Positions 1-11,011 of a stretch of DNA of 64,000 nucleotides are shown in pieces (position 1 is the stretch's first letter; each line of letters opens with the position of its first letter). The DNA comes from Lactuca virosa. Lineage: Eukaryota; Streptophyta; Magnoliopsida; Asterales; Asteraceae. The DNA is taken from positions 80,240,434-80,304,433 of the forward strand of contig CAKMRJ010004445.1 of NCBI GenBank assembly GCA_928212115.1. Direction: 5' to 3'. A model generated the notes under the pieces. It saw nothing but the letters and a program-made list of their open reading frames with translations. It made no database searches and had not been told where the DNA came from. The translations under genes were made by a program, and so were the position numbers.

Positions 1-2
1 GA

Positions 3-377
3 TTTGGTAAAAGGGGAAAATTGAGTCCAAGGTTTATTGGACCATTTAAAGTTCTTCAGAGGATCGGGAATCAAGCTTACAAGCTAGAATTACCGGAATA
101 ACTGGAGGGTATTCATAATACCTTTCATGTGTGTTATTTGAGAAAATTTACGGGAGATGTGCCCGACATAATTCCCATTTCTGAATTAAGGTTGGATGAA
201 AACAAGAGGTTAATTGAAGAACCTGAGGCAATCGTTGACCGTAAGACTAAGAAGTTACGACGCAAGATGGTCGATTTAGTGCTTGTGCGTTGGAAACATA
301 CGAATGGGCCAAATATCACCTGGGAAACGGAGAGTGACATGATGAGTCGCTACCCGCATTTGTTTGCTGATGTATGA
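3..377 (+). pseudogene. Ty3 pol C-terminus: integrase GPY/F region plus chromodomain-like tail
   Basis: The frame from base 3 reads the end of a Ty3 integrase: the GPY/F module (KLSPRFIGPFKV, then AYKLELPE), a linker (NTFHVCYLRKF) and a chromodomain-like tail (VLVRWKHTNGP, then TWETESDMMSRYPHLF). In this family the GPY/F module helps integrase bind DNA and the tail is thought to steer insertion by contact with chromatin. An in-frame TAA at 99-101 interrupts it, where the related copy at 27552-27839 reads through with GAA, so this copy is broken. An 82-residue open frame from ATG 129 is only the piece after that stop, not a gene. Stop at 375-377. The rest of pol is left of the window. Confidence 0.88.
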
Positions 378-399
378 TTCCAGGGACGGAATCATCATA

Positions 400-412
400 A
401 GCGGGAGAGAAT
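400..412 (+). other. Polypurine tract
   Basis: AAGCGGGAGAGAA directly before the LTR start TGTAATGTCC. It primes plus-strand DNA synthesis. The related element has a similar purine run (on the minus strand) at 27517-27530. Confidence 0.75.
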
Positions 413-2695
413 TGTAATGTCCGTATTTCTAGGCTAGGCATTAATATTGATGTGATAGTATAGGTTAACCTTTGTAACTCATTTTGAAGAAATGAAAAGG
501 AATATTATGTGAATTATGTGTTTTATGCTTAATTACTAGGATTTAATTAATTAAGAATAAAAAAGAGCGTCGAAAATAAATATTAGATAAAGCCGATATC
601 TATTAAGAAACTTGTAGTGGGCGTGACAAGGATTACGTATATATAAAGAATACCGAAATCCGAGTTATAACGAAGAAGTTATGACCTGTCGAAGTTTCGC
701 GACAAAACCGGCACGGTGCCGAATGTCGTAAAAGTGAGTTTTTAATAAACTACTTTTTAGCCTTAGTGATCTAAACGAAAGTCGTAGTGTTATTTAAACC
801 GAAAGTGTGCATAACAAGAACGCCCAAATCTGACTTCGTATGAGGAAATTATGATTTTTCTAAGTTTCAGCTTAGCAGTAGACCGCTAAAAACTTGAATT
901 TTAGATCGAGTGATTTTTAGCCGACACGACCTAAATGAGAATCTAAGGTCTCGTCAATAGTAGCACAACGGTAAAAAGACAGACGAAAACGGACGTCCGA
1001 TGAAGAAGTTATGAATTTTTAACGGATTTTCTGTCCCGCGCTGTTAAAAATAATAATATAAAAATTAAAATCAAAATTAGCCGACGAAGTCTAAACGAAA
1101 GTTGTAGAGCGTAATTTTACCTACGCGTGCATATAAAGAACATCAAAAACGGAGCCCGTATGCGAAAGTTATGGATTTTAGAAGTTTTGGCACAAAAATC
1201 GAGAAAAAAATGCCAAATCCGAGAAATTTCGCATGGTGGGACTTCGGCCACGTCACCTTCGCTGCATGCGCGCCATGTGTCCGAGACTGCTGAGTCACCG
1301 AGGCCACCTGGCGAGGCGTGTCGCCTTCCCTCGCATCCGAAGTGCGGTCCAATGGGTGTCCGACGCGTGCCTTCTCATGAAGTGTCTGACCTTCGCATGG
1401 TGTGCCACGACCGAACCCTCAGACCATAGACCTCGGTCCAATCAGGAGGCTACACCAGGACCCTCGCACGTGCGAGCCATGTGCTTCCGCTTCGGATCTG
1501 CTGACGCGTGGAGACTTCTCAGCCCTTGGATCAGAAGCCTCGCCCCTATAAATAGAAGGGTGCGAGACCTCCCAGGTATATTTTGGAAACTTGTCTTTTT
1601 TAACCCCTTTTTCAATATTTCTTTCATTCCAACTTCCCCCAAAGCCCCGGTATTATACCAAACACCCGAAATATGCCCTGAAGTGCCCGAGAAGCCCGAG
1701 AAATTTATCTTTTCTTTTTTGAAGCCCAACCTTCGCAGAGCCCGATTTCTCAATAAAACTCCCGGTTTTATTAGAAACGATCGTTTTAGGAAACGAAGTG
1801 CTACCCGATTATCATTAAATCAAGTATTTTCTATAAAATACGTGCTATGTGTAATTATATTAATTGTTTAATTGAGGTGACTGTTGAATAGATGTTTTAT
1901 ACAAGTTTAAAACTGTATATGTATTTTTATCTACAAATATGTTGGGTAAAACATGGGTAGGTAGTTGATGTGTGATGAAATAAAATGATGAGAGGCCTCG
2001 ATGTGATAGTGATCCAGTCATCTAGCGGAGTATGGATGACGACCACAGACTTTTCTAGACAGTCCAGTGGAACGCTGGCAGGCTCGCAACCTGTAGGTGT
2101 TAATGAGCTTGGGTGTTCATTTGTTGTACTCCATCCCCCACATGGTTGCCTTATTTGACATAAATTGCTGGGAAACCCCCAAAGCAGTGTTGTCGTCCCG
2201 ATGAAAATCCTTAGGCTAGGTCTCTTGTGATAGGTGTTTAGGGACGTAAAGTGAGGATAACGGGAATGGGTAATCAGGGTTATTGTTGATTGATGAACTT
2301 AATAAGTTTATTATTATTGTGGGTTGAAAACCCTATATGCTCACCAGGCTCCCAAGCCTGACCCACTCAGCTTTTTATGTTACAGGTAGTGGACCCCGAG
2401 CATAGTCGGAGGATGATGAGAGATTTTTGGATTATAGGCCAGTAGTTGTAAATAACTGTTGAAAGGCTTATAATGTCTTGTTTATGGTTTTGATCTGTAT
2501 CGGAACATGACATCCCGAGGTTTTGATATAAAAGGAAAATATACACTTTCTTAAAGAAAGGTTTTGATAAATTTTTATCATGTTTTGTTTTGGGGACCAA
2601 TTCCGTAACAACTTTTAAAAGGATTTCTCTGACTTTATTTTAAAAAGCATAAATTAAATCGGTCTTTTCTGGCCGAGAAATTAGGGGATGTCACA
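413..2695 (+). repeat. 3' LTR of the plus-strand Ty3 element (2283 bp)
   Basis: Begins TGTAATGTCC and ends GGGATGTCACA. The U3 part carries diverged repeats of a ~160 bp module marked by a GAAG-AAGTTATG core, near 664, 837, 996 and 1155. A TATA-like box lies at 1546-1554. The last ~1 kb (1870-2695) matches, by eye, the LTR parts at 25440-26400 and 32476-33420 in opposite orientation. It lacks the phased TACG-GGCGTAC palindromes that its relative carries in front of the TATA box. Open frames inside (such as 1233-1871) are chance frames in LTR DNA. Confidence 0.85.
1546..1554 (+). promoter_or_regulatory. TATA box of the Ty3 LTR
   Basis: CTATAAATA between GC-rich upstream DNA and the presumed start ~30 bp downstream. 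Position and sequence fit an LTR core promoter; activity is inferred. Confidence 0.6.
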
Positions 2696-3285
<590 letters not shown>

Positions 3286-3711
3286 AGTTAAAATTTTATC
3301 AAACAACAACACACAAACATTCAAATAGAATAAAATGAGGTAAATTCCAAGAACACAAATTTTGATATATTTACCAAACAAAAATCAAGAATAGGTTCCA
3401 CAGAAGAGAGCCAAACGATGAATAGAATGACCAGTAAAAAATGGATGTAATTTAAATGGAATAAATACAAATATTGTCTAATTAATTACGTTCCTAAAAT
3501 CTTTTGATCTTCCTAATTAAGCGACAATCTTCCATTGGTTAAATCCCCGATTTCTTAGGCCTCAGCTAAAATTGTGAGAAAAAAATTATGAGTGAGAATA
3601 GATCCAAAAATGGGATAAGATTTGATTCCTATTATAGTTCCTGATTTTTGGCATGATTTTAATGTTTGTTGATACGTTTTTTGATCTTACTATACAAAAT
3701 TCAATTTTTAT
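3286..3711. other. Unassigned AT-rich spacer
   Basis: No open frame, terminal repeat or recognised element. It contains AT-rich low-complexity DNA between two hAT-like elements. Confidence 0.6.
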
Positions 3712-4306
3712 CAATGTTTTAAAAACCGGTTTTTTAGTTGAACAGGTATGGCTATCGGTTTCCGGTTCAATCGGTTTAACCGGTTTGACCGCTGAGTAAA
3801 CCGGTTTCTATAGTTTTTATCTTTTTTCGTATTTTCATACACATACATACATACACAAATCAAGAATTTGATGTACACAAGTTCAAACATTAAAATACAT
3901 ATGAAAACAAGTTGTAGATCAATCTAAATACATTAAAAATAACTCATAACCATAAGTTTTACATCAATCATAGTGCATTAAAAAGAAAATAAAGTCCTAG
4001 ATGAATATAAACGCATAAAAAAACTTCATAACATTTATCATTTGTTTTTATTCAAAATTTTTTTAACAAATGTGAAAAAACTACCAAAGTTTATTATGCA
4101 AAAGGTTTCAATTCCATGTGTTTTTATTCAATTTAACCAGTTCAACCGGTTTAATTGAACCGGTTCAACCGGATTTTTATAAAAACCGGCCGGTTCGATC
4201 CGGTTCAGAAATAGACATAAAACCGGTGATAGTTGAACCGCTCCCTTCCCCGATTCCCGGTCCAACCGGTTCGACCGGCCGGTTCAAACCGGTTTTTAAA
4301 ACATTG
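3712..4306. mobile_element. hAT-type MITE with ACCGGTT-rich ends
   Basis: Perfect terminal inverted repeats of about 21 bp: the left end starts CAATGTTTTAAAAACCGG at 3712 and the right end is its reverse complement, finishing at 4306. Flanks give an 8-bp target duplication with one change: ATTTTTAT (3704-3711) and ATTTTCAT (4307-4314). An 8-bp duplication fits the hAT superfamily. Subterminal regions are packed with CCGGTT/AACCGG words, the usual place for transposase sites. At 595 bp and without an open frame it is non-autonomous and would need transposase in trans. Confidence 0.85.
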
Positions 4307-4645
4307 ATTTTCATGACATAATTGAAATATGTGCGAATTACATGGAAAGGTTGATAATGTAACGACCCAAAAATCAAGGGTAAAAATTTTATTTTTTTAA
4401 TATAGCTAAAACATTGATACCATTTATTTCAAACATTCCAAATCATCATTAAGTAAAATAATTATCAGAGTTCGTCCCAAAACCATTCATTGCGGAAATC
4501 ATAGGTGTGTGCACTGCGATCAATCCGAGCCCTTCATTTCTAAATCGATGCAACCTGAAACCAAAACTGTAAACCGTAAGCACAAAGCTTAGTGAGTCCC
4601 CCAGAGCATACCCCACACACACAATCCACATAACACATATCGTAT

Positions 4646-4975
4646 TAGCTGTAAAAGCTATCTCTACCGTTATCACATATCAATCAGCTATAAAAGCTAC
4701 TCTACCACGTATCACATATCAAATAGCTATAAAAGCTCTCTCTACCAATAGCACATATCAATTAGCTGTTTAAGCTACTTCTGCCACATATCACATATTA
4801 GTTAGCTATACAGGCTATCACTACCGTTAGCCACAAAGGCTATCTCTACCATTAGCCACAAGGCTATCTCTACCATCAACCATAAAGGCTGTCTCTACCA
4901 TTAGCCACAAGGCTATCTCTACCATCAGCCATAAAGGCTGTCTCTACCATTAGCCACAAAGGCTATCTCTACCGC
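4646..4975. repeat. 24-25 bp tandem repeat within LTR
   Basis: Unit near TAGCCACAAAGGCTATCTC. Successive CTACC anchors at 4821, 4846, 4870, 4895, 4919, 4944 and 4969 give steps of 24-25 bp; units further left are more diverged (AGCTATAAAAGCT). The same array is at 11304-11633 in the partner LTR, so it predates this insertion. Confidence 0.9.
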
Positions 4976-5305
4976 ATATCACGCATACATACATATCACA
5001 CACCTCTACATAGCAAGTACACCAACTATCATAAAATGGTCCGGCCTTGGTGCCTTAGACCCATAGGTATGGTGAGAAGACTCACCTCGCACTGTCGAAT
5101 TCCTGCAGTCAAAACTCCAGCTGCTGGACTAACAGGGTAAGACCCAGTAAGTCCCGACGTACTACTCCAACTCAACTGCCTGCGATCATCATGTGCTTAA
5201 CCTGTCACGACCTTGAAATACCACAACCGCCCTTTGGATAAACCCTAGTCAACTCTGATCAAAGTCAAAGTCCACAGTCAAAGTCAACAGTCCATGTTGA
5301 CCTCA

Positions 5306-5528
5306 ACTCGTCGAGTATAACCAGCCACTCGCCGAGTTCCTTGCCTGACTCGCTGACCCGCCAAGTTACTAGAGTGACTCGCTGAGTCCCTTGATGTTTA
5401 CGGGCGTAAACCACCAACCGTACACCCTTTACCGTACACCCTTGGCCGCAAACCCTTGGTCGTAAACCCTTAGCCGTGAACGAGGAAACCCTCTCGACTC
5501 GCCGAGTCTCTAGCACGACTCGCCGAGT
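5306..5528. repeat. ACTCG-N-CGAGT palindrome array, downstream part of LTR
   Basis: 11-bp palindromes with centres at 5311, 5332, 5353 and 5382 and again at 5502 and 5523. Steps are 21, 21, 29 and 21 bp. The array lies in the presumed transcribed part of the LTR. The partner LTR has the same array at about 11960-12200. Confidence 0.85.
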
Positions 5529-6110
5529 CCCTATTAGTCTATTATGTTTACGACCTCTTCACTTAAGGTTTCAAACTTCAGATCCATACTCTCCTCGTGT
5601 GGATAACACGTAGAGTTGCAAAATTTACGTGCATGCAAAGCCTCACATGACCATAAACATCAAAACTAACCTTCAAACAAGGTTTTCATGCATGGAGAGG
5701 AAAGGGGCTTAATAAAAGGTGCAACTTTATGATATTTGGGACCTAATAGGGTCCAGATCTGGAACCATATCCTTGTGATAGGCCCAAATCTAAGCTTTCT
5801 TCCATTTCCTCAAAGTTGGTCATGAACTCCCAAATAAAATATAGGCTCAAGGTAACAGATTCATACCTCAATTCGATGCCCAAGACAAACTAGATGCTAG
5901 ATCCAGTGTTTTCCCCTTGATTCTTCTTCTCTAAACTTGGATTCCTTCCCAAATTCCCAAAGTCAAGCTCTCAAATGCACACACTTCAAACACTAGGGAG
6001 TGTGCGGCCGTAAACGGTCTTCTATGGTGTTAAGGGAGGCTACTAGGGTTTATAATGATGTTTATATAGGGAGCAAACTCCAAAATTAGGGTTTTCATTA
6101 AACAACTCAG

Positions 6111-6208
6111 ACTCGCCGAGTCGAGCCTTCCGACTCGCCGAGTCACATCGGATCCGCGTCCAAGATACACGACCCTACTCGACGAGTTGGACTCCCAACT
6201 CGCTGAGT
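6111..6208. promoter_or_regulatory. Phased palindrome array upstream of LTR TATA box
   Basis: ACTCG-N-CGAGT palindromes with centres at 6116, 6138, 6182 and 6203, giving steps of 22, 44 and 21 bp. On the minus strand they lie directly upstream of the TATA box at 6061-6070. The function as a binding-site array is inferred from symmetry, spacing and position. Confidence 0.6.
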
Positions 6209-6267
6209 CCCTGCACAAAACCCTTATAAACTATAATTGACCTCAAAAACCAATAACAGGTGTTACA

Positions 6268-6281
6268 AGTCTCCCCCACTT
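6268..6281 (-). other. Polypurine tract
   Basis: Minus-strand CAAGTGGGGGAGACT immediately before the 3' LTR. It primes plus-strand DNA synthesis and confirms minus orientation. Confidence 0.8.
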
Positions 6282-6289
6282 GAACTAGA

Positions 6290-6760
6290 CTTCGTCCTCG
6301 AAGTCTGCCGACCCAAGCAAATCTGGGTAAAACTCTCGCATCTCTTCTTCCGGCTCCTAAGTCCATTCGGAGCCCCTTCGGTGTTGCCATTGCACCTATA
6401 CCAATCTTGTTTCCCCATTCTGAAGACCTTTGGTCTTCCTATCAAGAATCGCAACCTGCTTCTCGATATAGATTGGACTCTCATCTATCTGATTGTCATC
6501 CAATGAAACGACTGCGGACTCGACCATGACACCCTTCCTAAGCTAAGACACGTGGAAGGTGTTGTGAGTCTGGCTAAGCTCCTCTGGCAGGTCTAAGCGA
6601 TATGCCACATTGCCCACCCGGGGTGAGGTCCTGAATGGCCTGAAAACCGAGGCCCCATCCTGCCTCTCTTCCGAAACCTGATAATCCCTTTCCAGGGAGA
6701 CACCCTTGGCAACGCGAAATCCAAGAATGAGCGAATTACTTGCAACCTGATCACATCTGC
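6290..6760 (-). pseudogene. Ty3 pol C-terminus remnant: integrase GPY/F and chromodomain-like tail
   Basis: On the minus strand the sequence reads VSPWKGIIRF (integrase C-terminal region before the GPY/F module), then NTFHVS-like linker residues, and a chromodomain-like tail whose end reads EPEEEMREFYPDLLG and DFEDEV. At least two in-frame stops are visible, including a TAG just before EPEEEM where related tails have tryptophan, the expected product of a G-to-A change. The pieces are in order and lie immediately before the purine tract, as in an intact Ty3 element. The rest of integrase upstream is not recognisable. Confidence 0.75.
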
Positions 6761-9134
6761 TTCATCTGAAATCTGAAGTTTCGAGATGGTCTGTCTCCCT
6801 GACAGACTGCCCACATCGACTCATCATCGAACTGGTTCCACAAGAAAATCAGTCTAAATAGAATACTTCCCACTCGCAATACCTTGACGCTTCCTAAATA
6901 ACAAAGTCACTGATCAACTGCGGCTACGAATAGCAAGCAGTTCACACATAGACCCCAAATCAATGAAGTCGCCCCTACTCCTCTTGCTGCCACATGGCTG
7001 TTTTTCAGAAGAACAACTGGGGACCTCCCTGGCCCCAACCTGTTTACCAACTGTCGGGAACACCGTATACCTACCTGATTACTGAGCCACACCACACTCA
7101 GCAGTCCCCTGCGACCTCCGAAGGATACCTCGTCTAACCATAACTGCCCTAACACCTCCCATCCGACTGATCCATCCGATCGTGATAGGTTGAAAACCTG
7201 TCGCCACTGAATCCGACGCAACAAGGTTTGTACTACCAGAATAGTTGTAGTCTTATATCATACCCGGTCTCCTTCGACCTACCGTTTCCTGGTTCCGACA
7301 TGTCGTGGCTCTATAACAACTAGAGCCACCCGAGACACATCCCAATGACTTAAACCACCATCAAATCACTCGTTCACCAACCTGAAATTCTGCCCTCGAT
7401 GCCCTTGGCATATAGAGCCCCACATCCCATCTCACTGAAACAACATCCTTCATGAATTCCGATTTGGGTTCCTATCCCAAGATTCCTGAATCGGCTTTTA
7501 CAAAATGCCCCATGACTTCCCGTCATCCTTTACTCGACTGATTACTAACCACTCTTAGCCGATTCTCTGAGACTTCCAGTCTTGCACCCGGTCCAACCAC
7601 CAGGTTCCTATGAGATCCCATAACAGGGCTACTCAGCCGTAACCCTGCAGAAACGTGCACTACTCGACCACAAGATCCTATATCACAAGGTCCAACCCTT
7701 AGCTCATCAGTCTCCACCGGTTCTACCCTGAACTCCCATACACGTCCGGGCTTGCCCCTGGATATCTGATCGATCAACCACCTCGAGTCCTGATCCTAAC
7801 TAAGTTGTGGCTCTCCCACAACCCTATGAGCTAGCCTACCCTAGTCCAAGTCACCTGAAATAATTCGTGAATGCTACGGCACCCCCGCATCCTTACAACA
7901 CTCTCTACCGCTAGCGAATGCTACAGCTCCCCCGTATCCTTACAACTCTCTCTACCGCTAGTGAATGCTACAGCTCCCTCATAGCCTTACAACACTCTCT
8001 ACCGCTAGTGAATGCTACGGCTCCCCCGTAGCCTTACAACACTTTCACCCTCACGATCGCTGCCCATGACCCTATCGCTCCTCTATCAATCCGAACATAT
8101 CTCAACATTGAGCACCCACACGGTCTGTCCTCCCATCCGAACTCAAATACTAACTGGGACCCAACCTGGTTCCCTCCCCCAAAATCTGATACTTGACGTC
8201 AAGAGGACGCGATCCAAATGTTGGGGAGTTTCCCGAACTCCCATCCCACGATATCCTATATTCAATCGGCCCTTAATGCCGCCTTTCCTTCCCTAATGGG
8301 GATGTGAAACACATCCTCGTCTCCCACTCGCTTCCACCTGGGCATCTGAATGGTTCTCCCCCACTTAGATTCAACTAAGTCTGCTCAGCATATGAGAATT
8401 GAAGGATTCCCAAACTCTCGCTCGTTCCAATGATCAATCTGCTGACAGTCGGTGCTTATCAAAGCTTGAACACCATGAATAACTCATCCCAAACAACACG
8501 ACTTCAAAAACCAGCTAACACTTCTTGAATCCCAACAATGCCAATGACTCTAGCTACCCAAACTGATATCACACTCAGATCTCGAAGTTCGAAGGTCGGC
8601 TACTCCCACAACACTTCCGCGACACTCCTTTTTCTCCCTTGACAACCCCGAAAGAATTTCCAAACATAAGAGCTAGATTTACTGAAATCTAGACATATTT
8701 CCCTCGTGCCATCCCTTGAACCAAACCCGACCATTCCCAAAATGGCACTCAATCACTGGACAATCCGCGATACACAAGGAGACGACCCTGTACTACTCCA
8801 CCCAAAGTCATGGCATGCAGATGGCATTAAAATCTTCTTGAAGGTACATATAACTCAACCACAACCAGAACTAACAATCAACGATACACCTACTCATGCT
8901 GGTTAGGAGGCAAAGGGTACATACCTCGCACCCTTGCCTGTCGAAATTCCGATCTCTCCTGTCCGATCCTGCAAAGTGGGGCCCCTCTCTGCTGGGCTCC
9001 GGCTCTACCCTTTTATTCATTGGTGATCCTCAAAATAGCCGGAGCGGATATACTCACCGCTCCTCTCTGATCGTCAGGTAGTCGACATCCTTGTCACCCA
9101 CCTGCCCAAAATGACAATATGATGGTCTTGCCTC
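6761..9134 (-). other. Decayed or replaced pol region, no catalytic motifs seen
   Basis: 2.4 kb between the gag knuckle and the integrase tail. A protease, reverse transcriptase, RNase H and integrase core would need about 3 kb or more. I found no DSG, YRELN, FIDD or DDE-type motif in any frame. It contains the 47-bp minisatellite. Short open frames are chance. Confidence 0.55.
7867..8043. repeat. 47-bp tandem repeat, about 3.8 copies
   Basis: Units start GYGAATGCTAC at 7867, 7914, 7961 and 8008, an exact 47-bp period with few substitutions. It sits inside the decayed pol region. No coding function is seen. Confidence 0.92.
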
Positions 9135-9425
9135 CTATGGGCAGTCCCTGCTGACGTGGCCAAAGCTGCTACACCCGTAGCAATCCAGATCTCTGAACAA
9201 ATTCCAACCACGACTTGGAGCAATCACGGTATATATGGGACCCGCTCTGCGGATATGTCCGTCTGATGATTCCTCAAAATTCCTTGGCGTGCTGACTAGC
9301 ATATAGCAACCCTTGCTAACCCAGAAAATAGCAGAGAACCGAACCGAGATCCAACTTATCACCACTCCAAAGCAATGCAAATTCTCGATATACACCGGGA
9401 ATGGCCGAAGATAGCTTATACGCAA
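9135..9425 (-). pseudogene. Gag zinc-knuckle remnant of Ty3 element
   Basis: A 96-codon open stretch ends in CYGCSSFGHVSRDC (9141-9182), a perfect CX2CX4HX4C zinc knuckle of the kind that binds the RNA genome in Gag nucleocapsid. The residues before it are not recognisable as capsid and the start codon is arbitrary, so this is a surviving fragment. The gag position between the primer site and the pol remnant is right. Confidence 0.7.
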
Positions 9426-10999
9426 ACCTCTGGAGGAATCCTAACCACCTCCTCCTGAATTACCCCTGACCATCCTGAGAACATGATGTAATACTTTATT
9501 CTGTTCCTAATGACAATCCAACCCTTGGGGCGAAACTCCATCGTGCAGTTTCTGCAAGCGTTGCACCGAATCCGGCCCCACTGGCCTCTCAAAAGCTGAT
9601 CAAAGCTTCTGGATTTCTTCCCGAGATCCTCCACTAACTTCACATGGCCTGAACCTCTCTGCTCGAGGTACTCCTAATCAATGTTCCGCCCTCGGGCCCT
9701 GGAATCCATATCATCCAGGGTCTCACACCCTGACCCACTCACTGGCTCAATTGTCATGACTACACTGCAATAACTAGAGCAATATCTGCTCTAAACCGGC
9801 TACAAGCTACCCCTGAGACTTGGTCTCCAATCCCGAATGTGCACTAGATCGCACAATCCTTGCCGCCTGATCTTAGGCGAACTCAAAATCCTGACAGTCC
9901 TTCCGCTATCTGGCTCACCACCGAAGCCGGAACCAAGCCCTGGTCCTTCTTCTTGCGTGCTCATCCACAGTCTGCATAGCAGCTGTTCCCACGGTTCAAT
10001 CATAATCAAACTTTCTCTTTCCCAGGCTTCTTAGATTCTCCAAGACTCTCACTGATTCGAGTATGGATCCTGTGCTTTCAGTAGTACGGGCCTATACTAC
10101 CTTCCACACCTATCCATACTTTCCTCAGCAATCCTCCCGAATCCTCTAAGTCACCTACCCCTTGATGCATCGAATATCCGCTATACAACAACACAATATC
10201 CACCGAAGCATATATTAGGCTCCCCCTAAGCTCCCAACCTCACTGAACCGCCCCACTAACTCACTGGAGCATATCCTAGGCTTTCCTAGGTTCTCAACCT
10301 CACCCTGCCATCAGCTGCTGAGGAACTCCTCATGATGCCAACCATCCACCTCCTGGATATCGTCATATCCACTTAGTGGCTAACTCCCATCACTCAAGAG
10401 TTCCACAAAGCACGAAGCAAGCAGCATTCGTGCAGAAACACTCTGATCCAAAGAACTGCCATAGAACATTCCGCCTACCTATCGCAACCCGCGCTATCCA
10501 CATCCATCCATCCTCACTGTCGGCTGCCTTATGCATGCAAATTATACACAGAACAGGAAACGAGCCAAACCAGATTCTAAGGCGATAAGATCCTAACCGT
10601 GTACAATTTTCAAAACATACACGTAGCGGTTATCAACACAAATAATCATTCTCATTCTATCATGGCATCAAATATTCCCAAGGCTACAAGCATCACATAT
10701 CAGGCCAATCTATTGCTGACTACTCAGCACTAGCATGCAAGTTTACCAGCTCATACAACATATACATGCATCTCCCCTAGCCCTAACTAGCATGCGATTC
10801 TCAGATTCATAAATCAAATCATAACAGATATCAAATGTGGGTATTCTGGGGAAACTTACTTGAGGTAGGTTGATTGCATGCACCACACCCTTTCTTGTCT
10901 TAGAAATTCTTTACTTAAAACATTTTTCTTTTGAAATTTACCGATCCTCAGTTTGAGTTCAGACTCAACCGAAAGTATGTCTGAATCCCTCAAACCAAG
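9426..10999 (-). other. 5' internal region: leader and decayed gag
   Basis: Between the primer site and the zinc knuckle. No long frame survives. A stretch near 10030-10160 matches in reverse orientation the plus-strand remnant at 18380-18600, which links this element to the decayed host element further right. Confidence 0.6.
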
Positions 11000-11011
11000 G
11001 CTCTGATACCA
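11000..11011 (-). other. Primer binding site, tRNA-iMet type
   Basis: Minus strand TGGTATCAGAGC, complementary to the 3' end of initiator methionine tRNA, three bases from the LTR. It fixes the right LTR as the 5' LTR. Confidence 0.88.

Larger units (their letters stand above)
1..2695 (+). mobile_element. Ty3 chromovirus, 3' end (left part outside window)
   Basis: Plus-strand Ty3 retrotransposon of which only the last part of pol, the polypurine tract and the 3' LTR lie in the window. The order pol C-terminus (3-377), purine tract (400-412), LTR (413-2695) fixes the orientation. The pol tail and the LTR ends are clearly related to the minus-strand element at 25440-34707, so both belong to one broad chromovirus group. 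Bases after the LTR (2696-2700, TTCGG) should be the right target-site copy; the left copy is not visible. The element appears inserted in a hAT-like element whose right part follows directly. Confidence 0.9.
4358..6267 (-). repeat. 3' LTR (1910 bp) of the Ty3 element at 4358-12946
   Basis: In plus-strand reading it starts TGTAACGACCC and ends CAGGTGTTACA. It contains a 24-25 bp tandem repeat (4646-4975), ACTCG-N-CGAGT palindrome arrays (5306-5528 and 6111-6208) and a TATA-like box on the minus strand at 6061-6070 (CCTATATAAA). It pairs with 11015-12946 with few differences. Confidence 0.92.

Noticed and set aside
1233..1871. 212-codon open frame in the plus-strand LTR
   Set aside because: It lies wholly in LTR U3/R DNA, spans the TATA box, and has no recognisable domain; frames of this size arise by chance in GC-rich LTR sequence.
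4449..4676. 75-codon frame repeated at 11107-11334
   Set aside because: It is duplicated only because it lies in both LTRs; it overlaps the tandem repeat and has no domain.
4646..4975. CRISPR-like array
   Set aside because: Period of 24-25 bp without unique spacers, in both LTRs of a plant retrotransposon: a tandem repeat.
11000..11011. tRNA gene fragments at the GCTCTGATACCA sites
   Set aside because: These 12-bp matches to initiator tRNA are primer binding sites next to LTRs; no tRNA cloverleaf surrounds them.
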